A stretch of DNA of 13,273 nucleotides. It comes from an uncultured Oscillospiraceae bacterium. GTDB taxonomy: Bacteria; Bacillota; Clostridia; Oscillospirales; Acutalibacteraceae. This document shows, piece after piece, positions 6,961 through 13,273 of the stretch; position 1 is the stretch's first letter; every line of letters begins with the position of its first letter. A program made the translations under genes and the position numbers. The stretch lies in NCBI GenBank assembly GCA_902496265.1, contig CABVAD010000008.1:1-13273 (forward strand), in the 5' to 3' direction. The notes beneath the pieces are model-generated. The model searched no databases, had not been told where the DNA came from, and saw nothing but the letters and a program-made list of their open reading frames with translations.

Positions 6961-8228
6961 ACAGCTTTTTTAATATAGATGAAAGGCTTTTAAAACTAAA
7001 CGGAGAAGTAACCGAAAAATGCGGAGAACGATTTAAAGAAATTGACTCGGTCACCGAATATAACCAGTTAAAGGTGCTGTCCGCCTTTATTAAAAACGGC
7101 GTGAGCGAAGCGGCAATGGCGGGCTCTACGGGCTACGGCTACGACGACCGTGGGCGCGAGATTTTAGAAAAGGTTATGGCGGACGCGGTGGGAGCTCAGG
7201 ACGCGCTGATGCGCCATAATTTCGTTTCGGGAACGCATACCTTAACGGTGGCTCTCTTCGGTATTTTAAGACCTAATGACAGGGTACTAAGCCTAACGGG
7301 CAGACCCTATGACACTATTACAGGCGTTTTCGGCATTGACGAAAAAACCGACGGCTCGCTTGCCGATTTCGGTGTACAATACGCTCAGGTTGAGCTGAAA
7401 ACCGACGGCACGCCCGATATTGCGGCCATAAAAGCGGAGCTGTCCGCTAAAAAGTATAAGATGGCGTATATTCAGCGCTCCCGCGGCTACAGCACAAGAC
7501 CCAGCCTTACGATAGATGATATTGAAAAGCTCTGTAAAGCCGTGCGTGAGGTTTCCCCCGATTCGGTTATTATGGTGGATAACTGCTACGGCGAATTTAC
7601 AGAAAAAAAAGAACCGACCGAAGTCGGGGCGGATATAATCGCAGGCTCGCTTATTAAAAATCCGGGCGGCGGAATTGCGCCGACAGGCGGGTACATCGCG
7701 GGAAAGCATGAACTTATAGAAAGGTGTGCGGCAAGGCTTACCTGCCCCGGTGTAGGGCGCGAGGCGGGAGCTACCTTGGGTCACAGCCGTGAGCTTTATA
7801 TGGGGCTTTTCTCCGCCCCGCATGTTGTGGGCGAGGCGCTTAAAACCGCCGTTTACTCGGCGGCTTTGTTCCAAAGCTTAGGCTTTGAAGTTACTCCGAA
7901 ATATGATGAAAAGCGGGGCGACATTATCCAGTGCGTAACCTTGGGTTCGAGAGAGGGACTTATCGCCTTTTGTCAGGGTATGCAGTCGGGCGCGCCTGTT
8001 GATTCCTTTGTCGTGCCCGAGCCGTGGGCGATGCCCGGCTATACAGACGAGGTAATAATGGCGGCGGGCGCCTTTACCCTCGGCGCGTCTATCGAGCTTT
8101 CGGCGGACGGCCCGCTCCGAGAGCCCTATGCCGCCTGGATGCAGGGCGGGCTTAACTTTCACAGCGCCCGCGCGGGGGTGCTGTTGGCGGCGCAAAAAAT
8201 GCTTGAAGCGGGAAAAATAAAACTTTAA
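6942..8228 (+). CDS. Methionine gamma-lyase / aluminium-resistance family PLP enzyme (YnbB type)
   Basis: A 428-residue pyridoxal-phosphate enzyme of the fold-type I family often labelled aluminium resistance protein or methionine gamma-lyase-like. Diagnostic blocks are GSTGYGYDDRGRE (61-73), RHNFVSGTHT (91-100) near the cofactor phosphate, MVDNCYGEF (211-219) with the PLP ring-contacting Asp, and SLIKNPGGGIAPTGGYI (236-252), in which Lys239 is the expected Schiff-base lysine. Family members are thought to act on sulfur amino acids such as methionine or cystathionine, but the physiological substrate is mostly unproven. The start is GTG, 19 bases inside the upstream gene, with a moderate GGCGGGA at 6930-6936. 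The N terminus lines up with family members, in which FKEIDxxxExNQxKVL comes early. All catalytic motifs are intact. Confidence 0.93.
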   Translation: MQTTSINSFFNIDERLLKLNGEVTEKCGERFKEIDSVTEYNQLKVLSAFIKNGVSEAAMAGSTGYGYDDRGREILEKVMADAVGAQDALMRHNFVSGTHTLTVALFGILRPNDRVLSLTGRPYDTITGVFGIDEKTDGSLADFGVQYAQVELKTDGTPDIAAIKAELSAKKYKMAYIQRSRGYSTRPSLTIDDIEKLCKAVREVSPDSVIMVDNCYGEFTEKKEPTEVGADIIAGSLIKNPGGGIAPTGGYIAGKHELIERCAARLTCPGVGREAGATLGHSRELYMGLFSAPHVVGEALKTAVYSAALFQSLGFEVTPKYDEKRGDIIQCVTLGSREGLIAFCQGMQSGAPVDSFVVPEPWAMPGYTDEVIMAAGAFTLGASIELSADGPLREPYAAWMQGGLNFHSARAGVLLAAQKMLEAGKIKL

Positions 8229-8244
8229 CACGGAGTGAAAACAT

Positions 8245-8913
8245 ATGAAAAAGGTCTTTTCGGGCGAGGTGTACGAGGTTTTGCCCATATCGGGCGGTAT
8301 AATTTTTTCTTACTGTAAGGACGTTATCGAGGGAAAAGCCTTGGTTTCCTATAAAATGATTACCTTTGACAACGGCAGATTCACCGACATTGTCAACACT
8401 ATATATCTGCTTACCAAATTCGGGAATAATTACAGGGCGGTTGCCGCTATGTGCGACAACTACATTACCGCAAAATCAATAGTCCTTCCTAACGGCAAGG
8501 TGTTTTTGCTGTCACAGGACGGTGAGGCTCGGCTTTTGGGCGCGGACGCCGTCCCCGTCTGGACAGGTGAGCTTAAATACCGCGGCTATAACGCTACCGA
8601 TATCGCCCTTTATAAAAACGCGCTTTGGGCAAGCTTTGCTGATTGCAACGTACTACTTCGCTACAACCTTACCGCAATGCGGGAGGAGTTAAGAATCGGG
8701 GGAAATAAATCTCCGTTTGATAAGCCCTCGGGGCTTTTTATCGAGGGAGATACCGTTATGGTAAGCAATGTCGGTTCTTCAAAGCTGCTTGAAGTTAACC
8801 TTAACACCTACAGCGTTTTTGAATATGAGGAATTTTCCGAGCCTGTGCGGCAGTATGTAAAGGTGGGCGATAACCGCTTCGCGGTGCTTGATTCGGGACT
8901 CTACCTTATATAG
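8245..8913 (+). CDS. Conserved-type hypothetical protein with NHL-like beta stretch
   Basis: A 222-residue protein with no signal peptide and no membrane segment. The sequence is rich in alternating hydrophobic strands. One segment, DKPSGLFIEGDTVMVSN (159-175) continuing into SSKLLEVNL (178-186), fits the shape of an NHL or SMP-30-like propeller blade (P-x-G-hydrophobic strand, gap, strand, K-hydrophobic-L). Related but weaker strand pairs occur at 77-90 and 118-141. The length would allow only three or four blades, so it may be a partial propeller, an oligomeric propeller or another beta fold. The ATG has GGAGTG at 8232-8237 with a 7-base spacer. It is the last gene of the murD operon, 16 bases after the PLP enzyme. 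I do not recognise a specific family and assign no function. Confidence 0.82.
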   Translation: MKKVFSGEVYEVLPISGGIIFSYCKDVIEGKALVSYKMITFDNGRFTDIVNTIYLLTKFGNNYRAVAAMCDNYITAKSIVLPNGKVFLLSQDGEARLLGADAVPVWTGELKYRGYNATDIALYKNALWASFADCNVLLRYNLTAMREELRIGGNKSPFDKPSGLFIEGDTVMVSNVGSSKLLEVNLNTYSVFEYEEFSEPVRQYVKVGDNRFAVLDSGLYLI

Positions 8914-8916
8914 TTC

Positions 8917-8944
8917 GGAATTAGGAATTAGGAATGCGGAATTA
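8917..8944. repeat. Four-unit 7-bp tandem repeat (GGAATTA)
   Basis: Four consecutive 7-base units: GGAATTA (8917-8923), GGAATTA (8924-8930), GGAATGC (8931-8937) and GGAATTA (8938-8944). It starts 3 bases after the stop of the last plus-strand gene and ends 24 bases before the shared terminator stem. Similar GGAATTA runs occur, as I recall, between genes in various Firmicutes. No function can be read from it. Confidence 0.85.
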
Positions 8945-8967
8945 AGCGGCAAATAAATCAGTTATAA

Positions 8968-9013
8968 AAATCCCTCCTTGTGTACCTTTACACAGGGAGG
9001 GGTTTGGTTTTTT
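8968..9013. terminator. Bidirectional terminator between convergent operons
   Basis: A stem of about 17 pairs (8968-8984 against 8989-9005) with a 4-base CCTT loop. On the plus strand it includes two G-U pairs and, after GG at 9006-9007, runs into six Ts (9008-9013). On the minus strand the same stem is followed by TTTTTATAAC, so it can also stop the lysA transcript. There the two G-U positions become A-C mismatches, so the plus-strand form should be stronger. The T run reaches into the lysA stop codon. Confidence 0.9.
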
Positions 9014-10307
9014 ATTCATCAAGCGCGCAGAGGTCTTTTAGGGTCTCGCGTCTTACCGCAATATAGTCGCGCTCGGAATTGAGCATTACAACGGGCGGTC
9101 TGCCCACGCGGTTGTAGTTTGAAGCCATTGAATAGTTGTAGGCTCCTGTTGTCAGCACCGCCAAAATCTCGCCGCGGCGGGGCATCGGCATTTGGACGTC
9201 CTCTTGAATAAGGTCGCCCGATTCACAGCACCGTCCCGCAACGGTAGCGGTATAGTCCTTTTCGTCGTTTGCGCGGTCGGCTAAAATAACGGTGTAGGGC
9301 GATTCATAAAGGGTGTAGCGCGGATTGTCGGTCATACCGCCGTCAATCGAAACGTAATTTTTGTACCCCTTAATTTCCTTAACGCTTCCGACTGTATACA
9401 GGGTCATACCCGCGTCGGCAACAAGACTGCGCCCCGGCTCCATAAGGATTTTAGGAACAGACAACCTTAATTTCTTGCATTGTGTATTAAGAATTTCCGC
9501 AACCTCTTTTATCTTCTCGCCGTAGTCGATTTCGGGGTCGGCCTTAGTATAGCGAACGCCCAAGCCGCCGCCCAAATTAAGGATTTCCGCGGTGTAGCCT
9601 AAAGTATCGCGTACCTCGGCGATAAAGGTAAGCATTATCTCGGACGCGTCGGTAAAGGGCTGTGACTCGAAAATCTGCGAGCCGACATGGCAATGAAAGC
9701 CGCAAAGCTTAACATTTTCAAGCGAAAGCGCCTTTTTTACAATCTCCATAGCCTGACCCGTTTCGATAGCCGTGCCGAACTTTGATTCGACCGAGCCGGT
9801 GGAAATCTTTTTATGGGTATGGGGGTCGATTCCCGGGGTAATTCTGAGCAAAATATTCTGCTTTTTGCCCATTTTGCCCGCTATGCGGTCAATGGCTGAT
9901 AACTCGTCCTCATTATCGACTACAAAACAGCCTACCTTGTTTTCAATCGCAAAACGAATGTCCGCGTCGGTCTTGTTGTTGCCGTGGAAAAAGCTGTTCT
10001 CCATAGGAAAGCCCGCCGCGGCGGCGGTGTAAATTTCGCCGGGGGAAACAACGTCAATGTCGATTCCCTCCTCCGCCATAATGCGGTAAATCTGCTTGCA
10101 GGCAAATGCCTTGCTTGCAAATTCGGGCATAGAACCAGCGGGGAAGAAATCCGCCATAGCGGTTTTGTAGGCTCTGACGTGTTCGCGGATTTTGTCCTCG
10201 TCCATTAAGTAGAGGGGTGTGCCGTATTTCTCGGCTAATTCGACCGTGTCGTACCCTGCGAAGGTCAGATGTCCCTTTTCGTTTACTGAAATATTGTCAC
10301 AAATCAT
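9012..10307 (-). CDS. lysA: Diaminopimelate decarboxylase
   Basis: PLP-dependent fold-type III decarboxylase that converts meso-diaminopimelate to lysine, the last step of lysine synthesis. From the chosen ATG it has 431 residues, normal for the family. Visible features are FASKAF (63-68) with the Schiff-base Lys66, HCHVGSQ (205-211), the phosphate-binding GGGLG (246-250), EPGRS (290-294), the CESGD block (361-365), whose Cys serves the partner subunit's active site, and GAYNYSMAS (388-396). A GTG nine bases upstream (10316) would add three residues but forms part of the AGGTGA ribosome site (10313-10318), which lies 5 bases from the ATG; the ATG is preferred. It is the last gene of the dap operon, about 20 bases after dapL, and ends at the bidirectional terminator. 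Confidence 0.95.
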   Translation of the reverse strand: MICDNISVNEKGHLTFAGYDTVELAEKYGTPLYLMDEDKIREHVRAYKTAMADFFPAGSMPEFASKAFACKQIYRIMAEEGIDIDVVSPGEIYTAAAAGFPMENSFFHGNNKTDADIRFAIENKVGCFVVDNEDELSAIDRIAGKMGKKQNILLRITPGIDPHTHKKISTGSVESKFGTAIETGQAMEIVKKALSLENVKLCGFHCHVGSQIFESQPFTDASEIMLTFIAEVRDTLGYTAEILNLGGGLGVRYTKADPEIDYGEKIKEVAEILNTQCKKLRLSVPKILMEPGRSLVADAGMTLYTVGSVKEIKGYKNYVSIDGGMTDNPRYTLYESPYTVILADRANDEKDYTATVAGRCCESGDLIQEDVQMPMPRRGEILAVLTTGAYNYSMASNYNRVGRPPVVMLNSERDYIAVRRETLKDLCALDE

Positions 10308-10312
10308 TGGTT

Positions 10313-10318
10313 TCACCT
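10313..10318 (-). promoter_or_regulatory. Ribosome binding site that fixes the lysA start
   Basis: AGGTGA on the minus strand, 5 bases before the ATG at 10307. The alternative GTG at 10316 lies inside this site and has no Shine-Dalgarno sequence of its own. Confidence 0.75.
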
Positions 10319-10327
10319 AAAGTATAA

Positions 10328-11515
10328 TCAGAGTAATTTTTTAAGGCGCTTTGCCGCTTCAAGGGTGGATTCGCGGCTGCCGAAGGAGGTAAGGCGGAAA
10401 TAGCCCTCTCCCGCCTCGCCAAAGCCCGCGCCGGGTGTGCCGACAACCTGCGCATTTTGAAGCAGGAAATCAAAGAATTCCCACGATTTCATACCGTTCG
10501 GGCATTTAAGCCAGAGGTAGGGGGAATTTTCGCCGCCCGTGAACTCAATGCCCTTTTCTTTGAGCACCTCGCCGATGATTCGGGCGTTTTCCATATAATA
10601 GGCGATAGCCTCGCGGCACTGCGCCTGACCCTCGTCAGAGAGAGCCGCTTCGGCGGCGCGCTGAACAACATAGGGTACGCCGTTGAACTTTGTCGCCTGC
10701 CTTCTCGACCAGAGGAAGGAAAGCTTGTTATCTCCCACCGTTAATTCGTCGGGGAATACCGACCACGCACAGCGAGTACCCGTAAAGCCCGCAGTTTTTG
10801 AGAAGCTGCAAATCTCGACCGCACAGGATTTCGCCCCCTCGATTTCGTATATTGAGTGGGGATAATCGCCGCTGATAAAGGCTTCGTAAGCCGAGTCAAA
10901 TATTATAAGCGAGCCTGTCTTATTGGCAAAATCTATCCACCTTTTAAGCCCCTCGCGGCTGTAGACCGCGCCTGTCGGGTTATTAGGCGAGCAAAGATAA
11001 ATCACGTACGGCTTTTCCTCTACGCCGTCGGGCAGGGGCAAAAAGCCGTTATCATTACTGCCCTTTAGGAAGCTCACCTTTCTGCCGCTCATAATGTTGC
11101 TGTCAAGATAAACGGGATAAACGGGGTCGGGAATTAAAATCTCGTTATCGCCTAAAATATCCACTATATTGCCGACGTCGCTTTTAGCGCCGTCCGATAC
11201 AAAAATCTCTTCCGCGCTTAAATTGACAGGAAATTTTTTATAATACTCGGCTATCGCCCCGCGCAGGAAGTCATAGCCGTATTCGGGAGCGTAGCCCCTG
11301 AAGGTCGCGGCGTTGCCCATCTCGTCCGCCGCCTTTTTCATAGCCTCAACCACAACGGGGGAGAGGGGCAGGGTTACGTCCCCTATCCCGAGCCTTACGA
11401 TTTTAGCCTCGGGGTGCTCCGCCGAATAGGCGTTTACCCGCTTTGCAATCTCAGAAAAAAGATAGTTCTTTTTAACATTGAAGAAATTATCGTTGACCTT
11501 AATCTGTAAACTCAT
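10328..11515 (-). CDS. dapL: LL-diaminopimelate aminotransferase
   Basis: Class I PLP aminotransferase that turns tetrahydrodipicolinate directly into LL-diaminopimelate using glutamate, bypassing the acylated dapD/dapC/dapE route. The 395-residue length fits the DapL family. Motifs include RLGIGDVTLPL (41-51) near the N terminus, typical of DapL, FVSDGAKSD (105-113), PDPVYPVY (129-136), SPNNPTG (176-182), the PLP-contacting FDSAYEAF (206-213), and CSFSKTAGFTGTRCAW (236-251), where Lys240 should hold the cofactor. Position between dapF and lysA makes DapL far likelier than a general aspartate aminotransferase. The ATG overlaps the dapF stop as ATGA, and GGAGT on the minus strand (around 11525-11529) is the ribosome site. 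The protein appears complete and undamaged. Confidence 0.95.
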   Translation of the reverse strand: MSLQIKVNDNFFNVKKNYLFSEIAKRVNAYSAEHPEAKIVRLGIGDVTLPLSPVVVEAMKKAADEMGNAATFRGYAPEYGYDFLRGAIAEYYKKFPVNLSAEEIFVSDGAKSDVGNIVDILGDNEILIPDPVYPVYLDSNIMSGRKVSFLKGSNDNGFLPLPDGVEEKPYVIYLCSPNNPTGAVYSREGLKRWIDFANKTGSLIIFDSAYEAFISGDYPHSIYEIEGAKSCAVEICSFSKTAGFTGTRCAWSVFPDELTVGDNKLSFLWSRRQATKFNGVPYVVQRAAEAALSDEGQAQCREAIAYYMENARIIGEVLKEKGIEFTGGENSPYLWLKCPNGMKSWEFFDFLLQNAQVVGTPGAGFGEAGEGYFRLTSFGSRESTLEAAKRLKKLL

Positions 11516-12357
11516 AGCTCATACACTCCGTCGTAAACTTTCTCTGCCGCACCCCTCATATATATATGAGAATTATCGGCATAGGTTATATTTAAATCGC
11601 CGCATTTTAAATGCACCGTGATTTCCTCGCCCTTTTGGCAGTAGCCGTTAAGCACCGCCGCCACCGCCGCCGCGCAGGCGCCCGTGCCGCAGGCAAAGGT
11701 CTCGCCGCTGCCCCGCTCCCATACCCGCATTTCAAGGGTTTTGTTATCTATAACCCTTATAAACTCGGTGTTGACCTGCTCGGGGAAAATCGGGTTAAAT
11801 TCAAACTCAGGACCTATTTTTTCAAGGTCAAGGTCTTTTACATTATCGCAGAAAACCACCGCGTGGGGGTTTCCCATTGAAACGGCGGTAATGCGGTACT
11901 CCTTGCAGCCAACCTCTAAGGGCTCATTTATCATACGCTCGCCGTCAAACAAAACGGGGATGTCGCGGGGCGTTAAAATCGGCTCGCCCATATCTACCGT
12001 AAGGCTTACCGCCCTACCGTCCTTTGCGGTAACCTTAAGGGTTTTAATGCCGCTTAAGGTCTCGACCGTAAGGGTCTCCTTATGGGCAATCCCCGTGTCG
12101 TAAATATATTTCCCCACACAGCGTATGCCGTTACCGCACATCTTGCCCTCGCTTCCGTCAAGGTTGAACATACGCATTTTCGCGTCCGCCACCTTTGACG
12201 GGCAGATAAGAATAACCCCGTCGCTTCCGACGCTTGTTCTTCTGGGCGACATAACCTTAGCTAAATGCTCGGGGTCGGGTATATCCTGCTTAAAGCAGTC
12301 GATATATATGTAATCGTTGCCGATTCCGTGCATTTTTGTAAATTCAATCTTTCTCAT
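11512..12357 (-). CDS. dapF: Diaminopimelate epimerase
   Basis: Cofactor-independent racemase that converts LL-diaminopimelate to meso-diaminopimelate, the form used in peptidoglycan and by LysA. The 281-residue protein has both halves of the family fold. The first has KMHGIGNDYIYID (8-20) and the catalytic GKMCGNGIRCVGKY block (71-84), with Cys74 as one general base. The second has the ERGSGETFACGTGACAAA block (214-231), with Cys223 as the other. The substrate-binding GNPHAV is at 162-167. The start lies 12 bases after the dapA stop, behind a modest GGCGGCGGA ribosome site. The 4-base overlap with dapL suggests coupled translation. It is a complete gene. Confidence 0.97.
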   Translation of the reverse strand: MRKIEFTKMHGIGNDYIYIDCFKQDIPDPEHLAKVMSPRRTSVGSDGVILICPSKVADAKMRMFNLDGSEGKMCGNGIRCVGKYIYDTGIAHKETLTVETLSGIKTLKVTAKDGRAVSLTVDMGEPILTPRDIPVLFDGERMINEPLEVGCKEYRITAVSMGNPHAVVFCDNVKDLDLEKIGPEFEFNPIFPEQVNTEFIRVIDNKTLEMRVWERGSGETFACGTGACAAAVAAVLNGYCQKGEEITVHLKCGDLNITYADNSHIYMRGAAEKVYDGVYEL

Positions 12358-12369
12358 AAATCCGCCGCC

Positions 12370-13257
12370 TTAAATTTTAATTCCCGCCTTGCGCATTTCA
12401 GCGAACAGCACCTCGCGGTGAGCCTCCTCCATTGGGGTAAGGGGCAGGCGCAGGTAGTCTTCGCAGAAGCCCATAGCCGCCATAGCCGCCTTAACGGGGA
12501 TAGGATTAACCTCGCTGAAAAGGGCGTTGATAAGGGGCAGGTACTTAAGCTGCATTGTCGCCGCACCCTTAACGTCCCCCGCCTTAAACTTAGCGCACAT
12601 CTCCGCCGACTCTTTGGGCAAAAGGTTGGAAAGCACCGAAATACAGCCCTTGCCGCCAAGCGACATAATAGGCACTGTCTGGTCGTCGTTGCCCGAATAA
12701 ATGTTGATATTGTCGCCGCACAGCGCCGCTATTTCGGCTACTGCCGAAATACTTCCGCTCGCTTCTTTAATTCCCGAAATATTCGGATGCTCGGACAGCG
12801 CCTTAACGGTTTCAGGCTGAATGTTAACCCCTGTCCTTGAGGGGACATTGTAAAGAATTACGGGTGCGGTTGCCTTGTCTGCAATGTCCGAAAACATTTT
12901 GATTAGGCCGTTCTGGGTCGCCTTGTTGTAATAAGGAGTTACAACAAGCACGCCGTCTGCCCCCGCCTTGCAGGAAAAATCGGTGAGATCAAGGGCATAT
13001 GCGGTGTCATTAGAGCCGGTACCCGCGATAATCGGCACACGGTGATTTGCTCTCTTTACCGCAAATTCTATGGCGGCACGGTGTTCCTCGTCTGTTAGGG
13101 TAGAGGACTCGCCCGTTGTGCCGCAGATAACAAGAGCGTTTACGCCCTCTTCAATCTGCCAGTCGATAAGCCGTCCGAAGGCGTTGTAATCGATGCCGTC
13201 AAGTGTGATAGGTGTGATGAGGGCGGTTGCTATTCCCTCGAAAACAGGAGCTTTCAT
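12370..13257 (-). CDS. dapA: 4-hydroxy-tetrahydrodipicolinate synthase
   Basis: TIM-barrel aldolase that condenses pyruvate with aspartate semialdehyde, the first committed step towards meso-DAP and lysine. The 295-residue length is typical. Visible residues are the pyruvate-handling Thr47-Thr48 in CGTTGES (45-51), Tyr110 in VTPYYN (106-111), Tyr136 and Arg141 in LYNVPSRTG (135-143), and the Schiff-base Lys164 in GIKEASG (162-168). Against the E. coli lysine feedback site, His56 is kept (His59) and Asn80 is kept (Asn83). Glu84 is replaced by Tyr87 and His53 by Asp56, so lysine sensitivity may be reduced; this comparison is from memory. AAAGGA at 13268-13273 lies 10 bases before the ATG. It is the first gene of the operon inside the window, and its promoter lies beyond the right edge. 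Confidence 0.97.
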   Translation of the reverse strand: MKAPVFEGIATALITPITLDGIDYNAFGRLIDWQIEEGVNALVICGTTGESSTLTDEEHRAAIEFAVKRANHRVPIIAGTGSNDTAYALDLTDFSCKAGADGVLVVTPYYNKATQNGLIKMFSDIADKATAPVILYNVPSRTGVNIQPETVKALSEHPNISGIKEASGSISAVAEIAALCGDNINIYSGNDDQTVPIMSLGGKGCISVLSNLLPKESAEMCAKFKAGDVKGAATMQLKYLPLINALFSEVNPIPVKAAMAAMGFCEDYLRLPLTPMEEAHREVLFAEMRKAGIKI

Positions 13258-13273
13258 TCTTACTCAATCCTTT

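Noticed and set aside
6563..7054. Minus-strand 163-codon open frame
   Set aside because: It runs opposite the GNAT gene and the start of the PLP enzyme gene, and its composition (many Arg, Pro, Ser and Cys residues) is typical of an antisense shadow.
7293..7874. Minus-strand 193-codon open frame
   Set aside because: It lies wholly opposite the well-supported PLP enzyme gene, has no recognisable motif, and is explained by codon bias of the real gene.
10308..10316. GTG start for lysA
   Set aside because: The GTG is part of the AGGTGA ribosome site that serves the ATG at 10307.
11558..11571. Alternating TA run (CATATATATATGAG)
   Set aside because: It falls inside dapF coding sequence near its end and is explained by the codons for SHIYMR.
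12265..12840. Plus-strand 191-codon open frame
   Set aside because: It is antisense to dapF and dapA, whose catalytic motifs are complete, and it has no motif of its own.
13258..13273. Possible lysine riboswitch or T-box upstream of dapA
   Set aside because: Only 16 bases of leader are in the window, so nothing beyond a ribosome site can be seen.

Overview
The window reads as a chromosomal housekeeping segment of an anaerobic Gram-positive bacterium of the class Clostridia, probably close to the Oscillospiraceae/Ruminococcaceae. This is inferred from strong GGAGG-type ribosome sites, tight gene packing, a clostridial-looking MurD variant, use of LL-diaminopimelate aminotransferase (DapL) for lysine/meso-DAP synthesis, and an aluminium-resistance/methionine gamma-lyase family protein (YnbB type). 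I see no tRNA, rRNA, CRISPR array, IS element or phage gene.

Layout, plus strand. pgi (38-1378) and a small P-loop protein (1434-1841) are closed by a perfect 13-bp hairpin terminator with a T run (1866-1906). An SDR oxidoreductase follows (1936-2766). A 26-codon hydrophobic micro-ORF (2763-2843) overlaps its stop and has a good ribosome site. A near-consensus sigma-A promoter (2808-2836) lies inside the micro-ORF and starts a six-gene, nearly gapless operon: murD (TTG start), two tandem M42 metallopeptidases, a GNAT-like protein, a ynbB-like PLP enzyme and a small protein with an NHL-like beta stretch. Its first four junctions overlap by 1, 8, 4 and 19 bases, and the last gap is 16 bases.

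Layout, minus strand. A converging operon, read from the right edge, is dapA, dapF, dapL, lysA (13257 down to 9012), again with overlaps or gaps of about a dozen to twenty bases. The two operons meet at a hairpin (8968-9013) with T runs on both sides, which probably terminates both. A four-copy 7-bp tandem repeat (8917-8944) sits just before it.

How the genes work together. The dap operon makes meso-DAP, a likely peptidoglycan stem-peptide residue, and then lysine. MurD adds D-glutamate to the same stem peptide, one step before the residue that DAP would supply. The M42 peptidases, GNAT protein and YnbB-like lyase suggest cytoplasmic peptide and amino-acid turnover linked to murD by co-transcription, but that link is inference. 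No gene-free stretch exceeds about 120 bases. I found no clearly new multi-gene system. The items most worth checking are the micro-ORF, the MurD D-glutamate-pocket variant, the paired M42 enzymes, the uncharacterised GNAT and NHL-like proteins, and the altered lysine-feedback site in DapA.
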